The position numbers and the translations under genes are program-made. A stretch of 60,931 nucleotides of DNA from Coleofasciculus sp. FACHB-1120 (GTDB taxonomy: Bacteria > Cyanobacteriota > Cyanobacteriia > Cyanobacteriales > FACHB-T130), in contig NZ_JACJTV010000032.1 in NCBI RefSeq assembly GCF_014698845.1, forward strand, positions 1-60,931. Reading direction: 5' to 3'. The notes under the pieces are model-generated. The model searched no databases. It saw only the letters and a program-made list of their open reading frames with translations, and had not been told where the DNA came from. Shown here one piece after another: positions 27,383-35,654 of the stretch (its first letter is position 1; the number at the start of each line of letters is the position of its first letter).

Positions 27383-27989
27383 CAGCGTCAGTTCCTCTTT
27401 CAAAAACACAAGATGCTATAAATGCACCGTTTGTGGCTTAGAAAGCCTCCTACTTGTTTTGCATTCAAATTAGAAAATTTGAATGATTTCCAGCTTTTGT
27501 ATGTCTTCGTCAGCTTATAGGAGATGCTAAATCTGAGCATAGTTCTATAGTTAGAGCTTCTAATTGCAAAATATCTGACTAGAGAAATAGCTACCCGATT
27601 TTTAATCTAAGAACTAGATGATGATGTTTTTGTAGTAGAAGGAGGAGCAATGCCCGCCCTAATCGCATTTTGTAAGCATTGTCTGCTCCAAAACCCAAAA
27701 CTTTTTCTTTAGCTTGAACGAGACTGATAGGAAGATTAAAGAGGATGATTTAGGAGAAAATTTTCTAAGAAAATCAAAAAAAAATAGTTAGCTGGGAGCG
27801 ATCGCGAACCGTGGAAAATACAAGGGAAAGTCCAAGCGTGGCGAACTGACAGGTTAGCGCTAGGCTAACGCCTCGCCTCGCTGTTTTCATGCCCAAAGGG
27901 CTGTATGCGATCGCGCTCTGTTCGCATCGCCCCTGGAATGAGTAATCTGTTATAGCAGGGAGAATGCGGTGTGAAGCAGGAGGTTGTTG
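27383..27989. other. 600-bp spacer, no gene found
   Basis: Divergent promoter region between the peptidoglycan-binding gene (-) and the DUF3685 regulator (+). It is AT-rich in the first 400 bp. A HIP1-rich stretch with the near-palindrome GGTTAGCGCTAGGCTAACG is found around 27852-27872. Confidence 0.4.
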
Positions 27990-29837
27990 ATGAGCGATCG
28001 CGTAGCGGATTCCCTAGGGACTTCTCGCCCCTTCAAGTTGATGCTAATCGATGATGACCCGATTTTTCGGTTGGGTCTTAGCACTGCATTGGCGTCGTTT
28101 CCGGAGCTGCAAGTCATTTCCCAGGCGGATAGCGCGGCTACTGCTTTGGAGATTTTGGCAGCCGGGGTGGGGACAGACAACGCTCCAAACCTGGTGATAT
28201 TAGAACTAAACTTAGGTCGCTCTAACTCGTCTTTGGGGGGATCGATCGGGTTGCAACTGTGCCAGGAAATCAAGACGCAATTCCCTAAATTACCGATATT
28301 CCTTCTCAGCCAACGACTCACGCCACCGGAACTGACAGCAGCAAGGACGCTGGGTGTCGAGGGTTATTGCCCCAAAGGCACCGACCTCTCAGTTCTGGTT
28401 CCAGCGCTTCGTCAGGTCGCCTCTGGGGAAGTTTATTGGTCAGAACTCGTACAGACACAAAATTACGCGCCTGTAGAAGCCTCAGATGTCATAGAGCAAA
28501 GTCGTTCATCCTTGCTCTTGCAAATGCGTCAATCTGGACTGCGGCAAATTGATACCGCGATCGCCCAGGTGACAAACCAAGTCCAAAACCCCAATCTTTC
28601 GACACTAGACTGGTTCATCCTAACGGGACGGCAACGAGAATTGCGGACAGCCCGGTGGCTGGTGAATCAGCTGTTACCCGTGGCGGTGACAGGGACAGAT
28701 TTTACCCAAAACTTTGGGGAAAACCCCAACGACTTCCTCAACGCACCCGTATCAGGAAGTCGCGATCGCCGCAGGGGTGCCCCTCTCCCCACTCCGGAGC
28801 CGAGGCGCAGGAATAATCCCTCTTTAGACTCAGCACTCACTACTCAGTCCTCAGCGCTTTCTGAATCCTCGCTCCTCAGCCCCCTGCTTGACGCTACTTT
28901 AAATAAACTCCAATTCGGACTCAAGAATCTGACAGGCTCTCCGTTGGAAATTGATATTCTGCTGGAGGACAAGAAACGGGAATTGCTTTATCTGATTTTG
29001 CGTAAATTCGAGGAAGTCTTGGAGGAATTGCGGCTTTCCCAACTACAGCCGGAAGCGATCGCTCTGAAGCACTCAATGATTCTGCGGGATTTGTGGCAAG
29101 CATCTACTACTGATTTTTTTGGCAAATATTACACGATTCAAGTCGGCAACCTTGAAGTAGATATTGTCAATACCCTGTTACAGGATGAAACAATTATTCA
29201 ACAATCTTTTCTAGATAAAATTCCTCTCGTTGCCGACATCATTAACTATCTGCTTTTTCAAACTCCTCTGATAATTGACAATGTTTCCTACTCTTTTGGG
29301 ACACCGGAAGCACGGGTTCGAGCAGAAGCGATCTTGGAGAATTTATTAATTCAAATTGCCAATAGTGTTGTGCAACCCCTGCTGAACTACTTTGCAGATG
29401 TGGAAGTCATTAAACAGATTTTTTACGATAGACGTTTGATGTCATCGCGGGAAATTGCCCGATTTCGGAACAATCTATCGTGGAAATATCGTTTAGAAAG
29501 ATATGTGGGTGAACCAACCGCAATTTTTGAAAGCCGATATCTTCTGCTGGCGCTGGGTGGCATCGGAATCAAAAAAATCTCTATCTATGCCCCCCGCACT
29601 CATGAATTACAACAACTGAGGGGTGCCCAACTCGCTTGTACCCTAGCCTTAGAAACCAGGGATGCGATCGCGCCGCGTCTGCGCTCAACCGTTGCCTTCC
29701 TGGGTGGCGGTGTTGTTTACGTCCTCACTCAAGTGATTGGGAGAGGCATTGGTTTAATTGGACGCGGGATTATTCAAGGCATTGGCACGACGTTGCAAGA
29801 AACTCGGTTTGGCAAAAATAGCGAACGCCAGAAATGA
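27990..29837 (+). CDS. Receiver-like domain fused to DUF3685 (Ycf55-like)
   Basis: 615 residues from the ATG at 27990, favoured because GGAGG lies 6 bases upstream (two TTG codons precede it). N-terminal receiver fold (about 14-135): acidic cluster LIDDDP and Lys in YCPKG are present, but the phosphoacceptor position reads VILELNLG, Glu in place of Asp (about residue 72). The C-terminal 350 residues belong to the cyanobacterial and plastid DUF3685 group, which I associate with Ycf55. A small hydrophobic C-terminus (VVYVLTQVIGRGIGLIGRGI) suggests membrane contact. The function is unknown. Confidence 0.85.
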   Translation: MSDRVADSLGTSRPFKLMLIDDDPIFRLGLSTALASFPELQVISQADSAATALEILAAGVGTDNAPNLVILELNLGRSNSSLGGSIGLQLCQEIKTQFPKLPIFLLSQRLTPPELTAARTLGVEGYCPKGTDLSVLVPALRQVASGEVYWSELVQTQNYAPVEASDVIEQSRSSLLLQMRQSGLRQIDTAIAQVTNQVQNPNLSTLDWFILTGRQRELRTARWLVNQLLPVAVTGTDFTQNFGENPNDFLNAPVSGSRDRRRGAPLPTPEPRRRNNPSLDSALTTQSSALSESSLLSPLLDATLNKLQFGLKNLTGSPLEIDILLEDKKRELLYLILRKFEEVLEELRLSQLQPEAIALKHSMILRDLWQASTTDFFGKYYTIQVGNLEVDIVNTLLQDETIIQQSFLDKIPLVADIINYLLFQTPLIIDNVSYSFGTPEARVRAEAILENLLIQIANSVVQPLLNYFADVEVIKQIFYDRRLMSSREIARFRNNLSWKYRLERYVGEPTAIFESRYLLLALGGIGIKKISIYAPRTHELQQLRGAQLACTLALETRDAIAPRLRSTVAFLGGGVVYVLTQVIGRGIGLIGRGIIQGIGTTLQETRFGKNSERQK

Positions 29838-30000
29838 AAAAGGGCAGGTAAAAAAAGCCGGTAACAACGAGCCGGTGAAATTCTACCAATTCGCCCTTTG
29901 CCCCTTCTCATAAGTTTAACTGATAAGAAAATATACTCAGGCTATTCCTGAAGGTTAAATAGAATTCAAGCACTGCTCCGATAAAATTTAAACACTTGAT

Positions 30001-30092
30001 AAGACTTACGCGCGTCAACACGCTGTAAAGGCATGGCATTGCCATGCCTTTACGACAGAATCAGGCATACACTAATTAATTGCGTAAGCCTT
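30001..30092. mobile_element. 92-bp MITE-like inverted-repeat element
   Basis: AAGACTTACGC (30001-30011) is matched in inverse by GCGTAAGCCTT (30082-30092), 10 of 11 positions. Inside is a perfect 13-bp hairpin, GTAAAGGCATGGC (30025-30037), loop ATT, complement to 30053. The same outer ends flank the element at 37697-37967. Confidence 0.6.
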
Positions 30093-30155
30093 GACTTGAA
30101 TCAGCCGATCCGATTGTCAGAAAATGCGATCGCCACCACAATCTCAGCGTTCAGT

Positions 30156-32921
30156 ATGGAGATAAAGGGAATTGATGATGCAGCCAAGATGATAGCAACC
30201 TACGATTTACGCCTGGTTGTTCTTTCGATGGCGATCGCGATCGCGGCTTCTTACACAGCGCTGGATTTAGCGGGACGAGTCACGGCGGCTCAAGGACGTG
30301 CCCGGAAGCTGTGGCTAGCGGGAGGCGCGATCGCAATGGGAAGTGGCATTTGGTCGATGCATTTTATCGGAATGCTCGCCTATTGCCTACCAATCTCAAT
30401 GGCTTACGATTTCCCCACTGTCTTGGTTTCGATGGGAGTCGCAGCGATCGCTTCCGCCGCAGCTTTGCATATCGTTAGCCGCGAACAAATGGGTCGGCGA
30501 AGATTACTCGCGGGTGGCATTTTCATGGGCTGTGGCATTGCCGCGATGCACTATACGGGCATGGCGGGGACGCGGTTAGAAGCGACCGTTACTTATGACT
30601 TGAGGCTGGTGGCAGTTTCGATGGCGATCGCGATTAGTGCTTCCTGGATCGCTTTGTGCTTAGCCTTCCATCTGCGGACAGCGGCAACATTAACCGGGAA
30701 CTTGCGAAAGATCGGCAGCGCGATTGTGATGGGATGCGCGATCGCAGGGATGCACTATACCGGGATGGCAGCGGTAAGCTATCAATCAACCAATCCATCC
30801 GGGGTGGAGTTGTCCCTGATGATGGACAATTCTTGGCTGGCAGTTGAGATTGGAATTGCCACGACGATCGTGCTGGCGCTAGCGCTGTTGGGTTCTGTCG
30901 TCGATCGACGCCTGAAAATCGGGATGGCGAGAGCAGAGGCACTGCGGGAAAGCGAAGAGCGGTTCCGGGCTTTAGTGCAGAATGCCTCTGATATTCTGGT
31001 GATTGTTGCAGCTGATGGCACGATTCGCTATACCAGTGCCTCCATTGAATCGATTTTGGGCTACGAACCGGAAATTTGGCTCTCGAAACCAGCGATTGAA
31101 ATCGTTCATCCGAGCGATCGCTCTCAGGCAGAGAAACTATTAGCAGCTGCACTGAATTCTCCAACTAGCAAATCTCCAACTAGCAAAGTTACCGCACAGT
31201 TTCGCATCCAGAAAGCCGATGGTTCTTGGCGAGATTTTGAAGCGATCGCCAATAATTTACTAGATGTGAAGAGTGTAGCGGGTATCGCAATCGCTTACCG
31301 CGACATTACCGAGCGTCAGCGATCGCAGGAGTCGCTGCGGGAAAGCGAACAACGATTTCGTTTGATGGCAGATATGGCTCCCGTAATGTTGTGGATGTGC
31401 GATTGCGACAAAAGTTGTCATTATTTTAATAAAGGCTGGCTCGACTTTACTGGCAGGACTTTAGAAGAATCGATGGACATGGGTTGGACGCAAAGCCTCC
31501 ATCCTGACGATCTTCAGCAGTGTGTAGAAACATATCGCACTGCCTTTGATGCCCGCGAAAGTTTTGAAGTGGAATACCGCCTGAGGCGTTTTGATGGTGA
31601 GTATCGCTGGGTTTTTGATCAAGGCGTTCCCCGGCTGACTCCAGGCGGAAACTTTGTCGGTTATATCGGCTCTTGTATAGACATTAGCGATCGCAAGCAA
31701 GCCGAACAAGAGCGCGAAAAACTGCTCGTTTACGAACAACAGGCGAGAATGGTGGCTGAAGAAACCAACCGCATGAAGGATGAGTTCTTAGCAACCCTCT
31801 CCCACGAGCTTCGCACCCCCCTCAACTCAATGCTGGGATGGACTCAGTTGCTTCGGACTCGGAAGCTGGACGAAGCGATTATTGCGCGGGCAATGGAGAC
31901 GATTGAGCGGAATGCCCGGTCGCAAACACAGCTAATTGAGGATCTTCTGGATGTGTCACGAATTATTCAGGGGAAATTTTGCCTGTATGTCCGTCCGCTA
32001 GAGCTATCCTCCGTCATTGAAGCTGCGATCGCGACCATCCAACCGGCTGCGGGTGCCAAGTCTATTCGATTGGAGTCTTTCCTCGATCCCTCGGCAGGGC
32101 TAATCTGCGGCGATCCAGACCGCTTACAGCAGGTTGTCTGGAATTTACTATCGAATGCAGTGAAGTTTACACCCCAGCGGGGGCGAGTCGAGGTGCGGCT
32201 AGAGCGGAATAACTCTTGGGTTCAGATTCAAGTCAGCGACACCGGAAGGGGGATCACTGCCGATTTTCTCCCCTATGTGTTCGATCGGTTTCGGCAAGCC
32301 GATAGCTCCATCACCCGGTCATACGGCGGACTGGGATTGGGGCTAGCCCTCGCCCGCCACTTGGTAGAACTGCACGGAGGTACGGTTTTTGCCGAAAGTC
32401 CGGGAGAAGGAAAAGGCGCAACCTTTACAGTGAAGCTGCCGATCCTAGCTGTCCTCGTCGAGCCAAAGGATATAGAGCAGGGATTCTGGACAAGGGACAA
32501 CGAAGGACTCTCAGAGTGTCCTCCAGGACTCAACGGATTGCGAGTGCTGATAGTCGATGATGAAGCCGATGCCCGTGAGTTGCTGACGGTTATCTTGCAA
32601 CACTACGGAGGCGAAGTGATGGCAGTTGCATCCGCAAAAGAGGCAATGACAGTTTTAACTGACGATGCTTCAGATTGGCGTCCGGATGTCCTAGTGAGCG
32701 ACATCGATATGCCGAAAGAGGACGGCTATACTTTCATCCGCAAAGTTAGGGCGCTGGATGCACAACAAAAAGGAATTCCAGCTTTGGCTCTGACAGCGTA
32801 TGCCAGAGAAGAAGATCGTTCGCGGGCTGTCAAAGCTGGCTTTCAGACACACGTCGCGAAGCCCGTGAAACCATTAGCGTTGGTGGCAGCGATCGCCCAT
32901 TTATCTGGACGATGCGGATGA
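30156..32921 (+). CDS. MHYT-PAS-PAS hybrid histidine kinase
   Basis: 921 residues from the ATG at 30156; the frame opens at 30033, but that point lies in the hairpin of an inserted element, so the later start is preferred. An integral-membrane MHYT sensor (about 10-250) has three motif copies: SMHFIGM, AMHYTGM, GMHYTGM; such domains are proposed to sense gases through copper. Two PAS domains (about 265-520) follow, then HisKA with the phospho-His in LSHELRTPLN (about 550), HATPase_c with N (LLSNAVKFT) and G boxes (GLGLGLALARHL), and a receiver with D849 (LVSDIDMPKEDG). It should phosphorylate itself and pass phosphate to its own receiver. No separate regulator adjoins. Confidence 0.93.
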   Translation: MEIKGIDDAAKMIATYDLRLVVLSMAIAIAASYTALDLAGRVTAAQGRARKLWLAGGAIAMGSGIWSMHFIGMLAYCLPISMAYDFPTVLVSMGVAAIASAAALHIVSREQMGRRRLLAGGIFMGCGIAAMHYTGMAGTRLEATVTYDLRLVAVSMAIAISASWIALCLAFHLRTAATLTGNLRKIGSAIVMGCAIAGMHYTGMAAVSYQSTNPSGVELSLMMDNSWLAVEIGIATTIVLALALLGSVVDRRLKIGMARAEALRESEERFRALVQNASDILVIVAADGTIRYTSASIESILGYEPEIWLSKPAIEIVHPSDRSQAEKLLAAALNSPTSKSPTSKVTAQFRIQKADGSWRDFEAIANNLLDVKSVAGIAIAYRDITERQRSQESLRESEQRFRLMADMAPVMLWMCDCDKSCHYFNKGWLDFTGRTLEESMDMGWTQSLHPDDLQQCVETYRTAFDARESFEVEYRLRRFDGEYRWVFDQGVPRLTPGGNFVGYIGSCIDISDRKQAEQEREKLLVYEQQARMVAEETNRMKDEFLATLSHELRTPLNSMLGWTQLLRTRKLDEAIIARAMETIERNARSQTQLIEDLLDVSRIIQGKFCLYVRPLELSSVIEAAIATIQPAAGAKSIRLESFLDPSAGLICGDPDRLQQVVWNLLSNAVKFTPQRGRVEVRLERNNSWVQIQVSDTGRGITADFLPYVFDRFRQADSSITRSYGGLGLGLALARHLVELHGGTVFAESPGEGKGATFTVKLPILAVLVEPKDIEQGFWTRDNEGLSECPPGLNGLRVLIVDDEADARELLTVILQHYGGEVMAVASAKEAMTVLTDDASDWRPDVLVSDIDMPKEDGYTFIRKVRALDAQQKGIPALALTAYAREEDRSRAVKAGFQTHVAKPVKPLALVAAIAHLSGRCG

Positions 32922-33010
32922 ATCGGAGAATCGTCTCCAGACGCAATCAATCTCGTCTGGGACGGGGAGTTTAACCCCACCCCTGCCCGTCCCCGCTTTT
33001 CTGAGAGATG

Positions 33011-33080
33011 GGTTTAATATTCGCCCCTCTCCGTCAACGGAGAAGGGTTGGGGGTGAGGTTCCGAGTTCAAGTCAGAACT
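33011..33080 (-). repeat. Inverted copy of the CCTCACCCCC dispersed repeat
   Basis: Reads on the - strand CTCGGAACCTCACCCCCAAC then CCTTCTCCGTTGACGGAGAG, as at 20790 and 49220. It ends at the 3' end of the gatD gene and covers the convergent spacer after the kinase gene. Confidence 0.75.
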
Positions 33081-33083
33081 GCC

Positions 33084-33911
33084 CTAATTTCTCGATCCCC
33101 GCTGTGCAGAAGCCGCTGGCACCTTGACGCCCAACTTTTTAAACATCGCTTCTCGCCCCTGCATAGCCAAGACATCATCCAGGGGTTTTAAAGAAATTGG
33201 CGTTTGATATTTTTCTGCAAGTGCAGTTTGAATCAGCCAGTCAGCAATTGCGGGATTTTTGGGTAAAAGCGGGCCATGAGAGTAGGTTGCGATCGCATTC
33301 CGATAAAATGCTCCTTCCATCCCATCTTCCCCATTATTCCCATAACCGCTAATCACACGTCCCAAGGGTTCCACCTCACCTAAATAAGTGCGTCCGCCGT
33401 GATTTTCAAAGCCAATGACCAGAGGTGCATCCTCCGACATCTTTCGCAAATCCTCCGCCAATCGCGACGCCGTTATCTCAAACACGACATTACCGATACA
33501 GCGACGGGCATCTGGCCCCGGATGCTTACTAACAAAATCCAATAAACCCAATCCTTCAATCCGTTGCCCTAGTGCGGGTTCGTAATAGTGTCCCAGCAGT
33601 TGGGGCGATCCGCAAGTAAATACCCCAGGCGTTCCTGCTTCAATTTTCTGGGCGATCGCTTCTGCTTTGCCTTGGCGCAAATCGCGCATGACGATTTCCT
33701 GCTGTCGGTCTTGTGCGCCGCCACCCACGATTACATCGACTTGGCGAAATTGCTCTGCGGGGGCGTCCCGATCTAAGGGCATGATGTTGACTTTGATCCC
33801 CCGCCATTGGGCGCGTTGCTGTAAACAGATGACATTCCCGCGATCGCCGTAGGTACTCATCAGCGTCGGATAAAGCCAGCCAATTGTGAGTTCAAGTTGT
33901 TCGGGATTCAT
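33084..33911 (-). CDS. gatD: GatD-like glutamine amidotransferase
   Basis: 275 residues from the ATG at 33911 (the frame opens at a TTG four codons earlier). Class I glutaminase fold: GWLYPTLMSTYGDRGNVICL, VDVIVGGGAQDRQQ, catalytic Cys in GVFTCGSPQLLG, GFENHGGRTYLG and the catalytic His in YSHGPLLPKNP. This is the GatD subunit pattern; with MurT it transfers ammonia from Gln to the alpha-carboxylate of D-Glu in lipid II. It lies downstream of murT on the same strand, so the two form an operon with a 100-bp gap that holds a repeat. Confidence 0.9.
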   Translation of the reverse strand: MNPEQLELTIGWLYPTLMSTYGDRGNVICLQQRAQWRGIKVNIMPLDRDAPAEQFRQVDVIVGGGAQDRQQEIVMRDLRQGKAEAIAQKIEAGTPGVFTCGSPQLLGHYYEPALGQRIEGLGLLDFVSKHPGPDARRCIGNVVFEITASRLAEDLRKMSEDAPLVIGFENHGGRTYLGEVEPLGRVISGYGNNGEDGMEGAFYRNAIATYSHGPLLPKNPAIADWLIQTALAEKYQTPISLKPLDDVLAMQGREAMFKKLGVKVPAASAQRGSRN

Positions 33912-33929
33912 GGTGACAGTCAAATTTTT

Positions 33930-34010
33930 GGATTTTTAACGCAAAGTAGCGCCAAGGAAATCGCAGAGGTACGCAAAGGAAGGCGATTCTTTGCGTACCG
34001 AGGTCTTTCT
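33930..34010. repeat. ACGCAAAG-type dispersed repeat between murT and gatD
   Basis: Contains TTTTTAACGCAAAGTAGCGCC, GGTACGCAAAGGAAGGCG and its inverse CTTTGCGTACC. Similar CGCAAAGACGCGAAG words lie inside mutS (about 8350-8385). The inverted pair can form a hairpin within the murT-gatD message. Confidence 0.6.
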
Positions 34011-34012
34011 TT

Positions 34013-35353
34013 CTACAGAATTTTTCGTCCGGTCAAAATACCACGGACTTCTAGCATCGCTGAGTAAGTCGGTAGAATGTGCAGCGTTTCGCCGGTGGCG
34101 GTGTGTTCTAAAGCAGTGGCGATCGCTTCTTGCAAATCTTCTTTCACGATCAGTTTGCAGCCATGTTCCTCGTCTGCTTGGCTGTATTGCAGGCGCAACG
34201 CCATATCGTAAACGCGATCGCCGCTGACTACCACCGTTCCTCCCTGTTCCACCAATTTCTCGGTGTCTACATCCCAAATCCAAGAGACATCGGTACCGTC
34301 TGGGGTGCGATCGTTTAGTACCATCAGCGTTGTGGAGGAACCACCGTGGCTTCTTTGCTGATTTACAGCGCGGATGGTTTCATTCAGCGCCACGGGATTT
34401 TTTGATAGCAAAATCCGCACCTTTTTCCCGGCGACTTCTAATTCCTCCGCCCGTCCAAAAGCTGCATGGAAGTTTTTAATCGTGTCCAGGATATTTGCGG
34501 TATCAACGCCAATTTCTTGCGCCGCTAAAATAGCCGCCAGCGTGTTGTATTTGTTGTAAATCCCTATCAAAATCTGAGGCCATTGGCGACTATCGATTGC
34601 CAGGGGGCTTTTTTCAAAGCCACAGCTAGGACATCGATAATCGCCCTGATGAGATAAGTAGACGCCCTGATAATCGAGAGAATGTCCGCACCTGGGACAA
34701 TATATAGAATCTACTGCATGAGGAATTTCGTCAAGATAAGCGTCGGGTTCGCTTAAACCGAAGAATAAAACTCGTTGCGATAACTGTTGACCCAGATGAG
34801 ACAAGGTGGGGTCGTCGCCGTTTAAGATTACCACCGTATCTTTGGATTGGGCGATCGCTTTCTGCCAACGCTGGCTAATCATATCCACTTCACCGTACCG
34901 ATCCAGCTGATCCCGAAATAAATTCAAACACAGAATCAATTTTGGCTGAACCGGCGGCAAAACCTTTGGCAGAATATTTTCATCTACCTCTAAAATTGCA
35001 TAGTCAGCGTTGAGCTGTCCGATTAAATTAGTGTTGGTTAGCAGTGCCGTGATTAATCCATTCACCAGATTGGCACCCGCTGCATTGTGAACAACGCGCC
35101 ATCCCTGACGTTCCAGCATTGTCCGCAACAGCAGCGATGTCGTTGTCTTTCCATTCGTCCCCGCAATGAAAATCACGCCGTGCTTTACCTGACTAGACAG
35201 CAGCGACAACAGCTGCGGCTGAATGCGTCCGGCAATTTCTCCCGGTAAAACGCTAGCAGCCCCCAAACGCAGCAGGCGCACCAGCCGCGTCACTGTCTTT
35301 GCTGTCCCGACTGCTACGCCCAGCCGTAACCTATCTAAAAGCGATATTCTCAC
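34013..35353 (-). CDS. murT: MurT-like Mur ligase (lipid II isoglutaminyl synthase subunit)
   Basis: About 446 residues. I choose the GTG at 35353 because AGGAG lies 7 bases upstream; the frame opens at a TTG at 35380. Mur ligase ATP loop AGTNGKTTTSLLLRTM, then YAILEVDENILPKVL and LCLNLFRDQLDRYGEVD. MurT is marked by an inserted four-Cys zinc ribbon, and it is here: CPRCGHSLDY...YRCPSCGF. A Mur ligase C-terminal domain (LNDRTPDGTDVSWIWDVD) follows. It activates the D-Glu carboxylate of lipid II with ATP while GatD supplies ammonia. Confidence 0.92.
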   Translation of the reverse strand: MRISLLDRLRLGVAVGTAKTVTRLVRLLRLGAASVLPGEIAGRIQPQLLSLLSSQVKHGVIFIAGTNGKTTTSLLLRTMLERQGWRVVHNAAGANLVNGLITALLTNTNLIGQLNADYAILEVDENILPKVLPPVQPKLILCLNLFRDQLDRYGEVDMISQRWQKAIAQSKDTVVILNGDDPTLSHLGQQLSQRVLFFGLSEPDAYLDEIPHAVDSIYCPRCGHSLDYQGVYLSHQGDYRCPSCGFEKSPLAIDSRQWPQILIGIYNKYNTLAAILAAQEIGVDTANILDTIKNFHAAFGRAEELEVAGKKVRILLSKNPVALNETIRAVNQQRSHGGSSTTLMVLNDRTPDGTDVSWIWDVDTEKLVEQGGTVVVSGDRVYDMALRLQYSQADEEHGCKLIVKEDLQEAIATALEHTATGETLHILPTYSAMLEVRGILTGRKIL

Positions 35354-35654
35354 CACCACACTCCTGCCCCGGCTACACAAGCCGCACGCTTTCGTCGCGG
35401 CTTTACTGCTACTTACTTACTGAGCGCTGCTTTGCTCGTCAGCATTCTACCGTACTTGGCTGTAAATCCCCTGTCAATGATGAGTAAAAGTACCCAATAG
35501 CTCAGAGAAACAGATTTCTTGTCCCTACCGGCTACACAAACTCGCAGTAGATTTATTAGCCTCCAATTTCCTGCTTAGGAGCATGACTATAGGGGCGTGT
35601 TTGTACCATACGCCTACAAAACGTGAATGATTACCCGTTATTTAGTCCGCATTC
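35354..35654. other. Spacer between murT and the GHL10 gene
   Basis: No gene. Two copies of CCGGCTACACAA occur (about 35369 and 35528); the related GGCTACACAAACCGGGC forms one arm of the hairpin at 26703. A block near 35592-35625 (TAGGGGCGTGTTTGTACCAT, then ACGCCTACAAAACGTG) resembles the inner hairpin of the element at 37796. Confidence 0.4.

Noticed and set aside
30641-30660. Overlapping HIP1 palindromes as a regulatory operator
   Set aside because: GCGATCGC is scattered over the whole window, in genes and spacers alike, so local clusters carry no regulatory meaning.
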